Positions 5,713 through 7,753 of a stretch of DNA of 7,753 nucleotides are shown here, piece after piece (positions within the stretch are counted from its first letter, which is position 1; every line of letters starts with the position of its first letter). Source of the DNA: Tidjanibacter sp. (GTDB lineage: Bacteria; Bacteroidota; Bacteroidia; Bacteroidales; Rikenellaceae). The stretch spans positions 1 through 7,753 of the forward strand of contig JAFYRC010000019.1 of the NCBI GenBank assembly GCA_017547065.1, written 5' to 3'. The notes below the pieces were generated by a model. It was not told the DNA's origin and made no database searches. It was given only the letters and a program-made list of their open reading frames with translations. Both the position numbers and the translations under genes were made by a program.

Positions 5713-7023
5713 ATGAAGATAAAACAACTCATATTTGGCTTGATGACTGTGGCAACTGTGGTGTTGTCGCACCAGTCGGCAAGCGCACAGTCGAGCAGTT
5801 TGAACACCTATTCACCCTACACCTTCTATGGCATTGGCGATATCCACGACGAGGGTATTGCAGTGACCAGGGCAATGGGTGGCGCATCTATCGGTTTCCG
5901 CAATCCGCTCTATGTGAACGTAACCAACCCCGCATCATATAGCTCGGTGAAGAGCAATTCTTTCCTTTCGAACTTCGATATGGAGGGCCAGAACTTCTAT
6001 GCTCACACCGCCAGCGCAAAGACGAGTTTCAATACCTTCAACGTGAGGGATATTGCAATGTCGTTCCCGCTCATCAAGAACATGGGTGTGGGTGTTAGCG
6101 TTACTCCTTACAGCTCGGTTGGATACAGGGTGCAGTCTTATAGCCAGGATCCTCTGGTGCATGCCAATATCGGCCAAGTTCTTTATGCCTACTCCGGCTC
6201 GGGTGATGTTACCCAGTTTAAGGTCGGCTTGGGCTATGAGGTAGTGAAAAACCTCTCACTCGGTGCCGAGGTGATCTACTACCACGGCCTCATTGAGAGG
6301 ACCTACAATGCACTCCCTACGGTGATTACCGGTAGCGGAAGCTATCAGTCCATCTCGGGCTTGAAGTCGGAGGCGGTGAATAGCTTTTACGGAAAGTTTG
6401 GTGTGCAGTGGACTCCCATTGCCAAGAGCCACACGGTGCTGACCGTTGGCGCAACCTACCAGATGGGTGGTAAGATGGGTAACGAAGTGGAGAATACTGT
6501 GATGCAGAACTCCACCCTCGCTCCCAACCTCTACGTTGTGGACGAGGTCTACACCTCCACCTTCTCGATGCCTAATGTGTATGCTGTAGGTTTCTACCTC
6601 CACAAGGACAAATACAGCATTGGTGCCGACTATCAGTTCGCCGATTGGGGCTTGAGGAATGAGCAGGACGTTACGGCTACTCGCTCGTTCCGTAACACCA
6701 ACACTGTGCGCGTCGGTGGTCAGTATACTCCCAACCCTGGTGACGTGCGCCACGCTCTGAATAGGTGGACCTATCGTGCGGGTGTGAAGTTCAGTGAGTA
6801 CTACATCGTGCTCAACGACCAGCCCTTCAATGATGTCGCTCTTACGTTTGGTGTGGGCATTCCATTGAGGATGACGGGCCTGTCGAACATCAACCTCGGT
6901 TTGGAGATGGGTCAGAGGGGTACAACTAAGGCCGGACTCTCGAAGGAGAACTACCTCAAATTTACCATCGGTTTCAGCCTCTTCGGCGAGGACTACTGGT
7001 TTGTGAAGATGAAGTATGACTAA
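5713..7023 (+). CDS. Outer-membrane beta-barrel protein, FadL/PorV-like Bacteroidota family
   Basis: This 436-residue protein begins with a signal peptide (MKIKQ, hydrophobic core about 6-19, likely cleavage after ASA at 23-25 before Q26). It has no lipobox cysteine. The rest alternates polar and hydrophobic residues in many short strands rich in Gly, Tyr and Val, as expected for an outer-membrane barrel. The N-terminal block, with SPYTFYGIGD, a following AMGGASIGFR and NVTNPASYSS, matches my memory of a conserved Bacteroidota outer-membrane family whose NPASYS segment resembles the NPAG motif of FadL-type transporters. In Bacteroides relatives that family lies near coaX and lptC, which suggests an envelope role, but substrate and function are unknown. 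The A-rich leader AACGAGAGAAA precedes the ATG. A GGAGG at 5688-5692 is too far upstream to be its ribosome site. A tandem TAA TAG ends the gene. It is likely co-transcribed with the next gene. Confidence 0.8.
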   Translation: MKIKQLIFGLMTVATVVLSHQSASAQSSSLNTYSPYTFYGIGDIHDEGIAVTRAMGGASIGFRNPLYVNVTNPASYSSVKSNSFLSNFDMEGQNFYAHTASAKTSFNTFNVRDIAMSFPLIKNMGVGVSVTPYSSVGYRVQSYSQDPLVHANIGQVLYAYSGSGDVTQFKVGLGYEVVKNLSLGAEVIYYHGLIERTYNALPTVITGSGSYQSISGLKSEAVNSFYGKFGVQWTPIAKSHTVLTVGATYQMGGKMGNEVENTVMQNSTLAPNLYVVDEVYTSTFSMPNVYAVGFYLHKDKYSIGADYQFADWGLRNEQDVTATRSFRNTNTVRVGGQYTPNPGDVRHALNRWTYRAGVKFSEYYIVLNDQPFNDVALTFGVGIPLRMTGLSNINLGLEMGQRGTTKAGLSKENYLKFTIGFSLFGEDYWFVKMKYD

Positions 7024-7071
7024 TAGCAGAACGACTAAAATCAAAACAATCAAAATAAAACACAAAAAGAG

Positions 7072-7753
7072 ATGAAGAAAATCGTAATCAAATCTATGGT
7101 TGTGCTGTCGCTTGCGCTGGCAGGCACAATGGGTACTACCAAACTGATGGCTCAGCCCGTGGAGCAGACCCAGGTGGAGGAGACTCCCGCTGAGAAGAAG
7201 GCTCGTGAGAAAGCAGAGAAATTGGCTGCAAAAGAGGCAGAGAAAGCTCGTAAGGCTCGCGAGAAAGCAGTAAAGGATAGCTTGAAGCAGGTGGAGAAAA
7301 TCCAGAAACTTATCGCTGCACAGCAGGCTGCTGCTGGTAAGGATGCTGCTGCACAGCCCGCACAGGCTCCCGCAAGCACTTTTGGTCCCGAGTGGGGTGA
7401 GAACGCTACCGCTGCCGAGAGGGAGGAGAATGTTAAGACCTTCAACTTCTTCCAGGATGCCTACAACAACAAAGACTACGACAAGGCTTTGGAGTATATG
7501 TACATCTTGATTGAGAAGTGTCCCAAGGCTCGTGTTGGTATCTACTCGAACGGTCAGACCATCTACCGTAGCAAAATCGCTCGTAGCAAATCGCTCGAGG
7601 AGAAGGCTGCTAACATCGACGCTCTGATGAACCTCTACGACTACCGTCTGAAAGCATTTGCTGACGACAAGTTCACTATCCTCGCTACAGGCGGAACCTA
7701 TGATATGATCAGGGAAGCAGGCATCGAGGCAACCAAGGTCAAGAAGATCTATG
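7072..7753 (+). CDS. Secreted TPR-like protein with charged N-terminal helix (5' part)
   Basis: The frame opens at ATG 7072 and leaves the window after 227 residues. A signal peptide (MKKIVIKSMV, core to about residue 22) probably ends after LMA at 25-27; there is no lipobox, so a soluble periplasmic protein is likely. Residues about 39-87 are dominated by Lys, Glu, Arg and Ala, with repeats of the type EKARKAREKA, predicting a long helix or coiled coil. An Ala/Gln/Pro linker follows (about 88-102). From about residue 118 the sequence FFQDAYNNKDYDKALEYMYI looks like a tetratricopeptide helix pair. The stretch to about 215 resembles a Bacteroidota TPR family found near the same outer-membrane protein in relatives. 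The gene starts 48 bases after the outer-membrane gene with no terminator between, so an operon is likely. It may be a periplasmic scaffold or partner of that barrel; this is inference. Confidence 0.78.
   Translation, partial: MKKIVIKSMVVLSLALAGTMGTTKLMAQPVEQTQVEETPAEKKAREKAEKLAAKEAEKARKAREKAVKDSLKQVEKIQKLIAAQQAAAGKDAAAQPAQAPASTFGPEWGENATAAEREENVKTFNFFQDAYNNKDYDKALEYMYILIEKCPKARVGIYSNGQTIYRSKIARSKSLEEKAANIDALMNLYDYRLKAFADDKFTILATGGTYDMIREAGIEATKVKKIY

Noticed and set aside
6256..7065. 269-codon open frame on the - strand across the outer-membrane gene
   Set aside because: It is a shadow of a clearly coding + strand frame with a signal peptide and barrel pattern; it has no recognisable domain and no promoter.

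Overview
The window looks like chromosomal housekeeping DNA from a member of the Bacteroidota, most likely order Bacteroidales. Four things point there. The HU-type protein, RNase G and Mfd all have Bacteroidota-style sequences. The starts lack Shine-Dalgarno sites and several follow A-rich leaders. One promoter fits the Bacteroidales TTTG / TAnnTTTG type with the expected spacing. An SPYxxYGxGD-type outer-membrane protein sits beside a periplasmic repeat protein. The moderate-to-high G+C coding sequence, with many TCG and AGG codons, would suit an Alistipes/Rikenellaceae-like organism, but the family is a guess. All genes lie on the + strand.

Layout. Positions 1-161 hold the 3' end of an HU-family DNA-binding protein. 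After 39 bases comes a 31-residue, very basic mini-protein (201-296) that resembles the small ribosomal proteins bS22/mS38 (AURKAIP1/COX24 type). A long, nearly perfect hairpin (314-366) separates it from the complete RNase G gene rng (388-1935). A 239-base intergenic region then carries a weak terminator-like hairpin, nested inverted repeats and two abutting palindromes just before mfd. The complete mfd gene (2175-5576) encodes the transcription-repair coupling factor. Two terminator-like hairpins follow it, and then a well-spaced promoter. That promoter serves an outer-membrane beta-barrel protein (5713-7023) and, 48 bases further, a secreted protein with a charged helix followed by a TPR-like domain (from 7072, cut by the window end).

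How the genes fit together. The first block joins nucleoid structure, a ribosome-associated peptide and an RNase known in other bacteria to mature the 16S rRNA 5' end, so a growth and ribosome-biogenesis theme is plausible. Mfd removes stalled RNA polymerase at DNA lesions and recruits excision repair; it seems to be its own transcription unit. The last two genes look like an envelope operon with unknown exact function.

I found no mobile element, CRISPR array, tRNA, rRNA or defence system, and no clear new multi-gene system. The most interesting items are the mini-protein, the hairpin ahead of rng, the palindromes ahead of mfd, and the outer-membrane/TPR gene pair.
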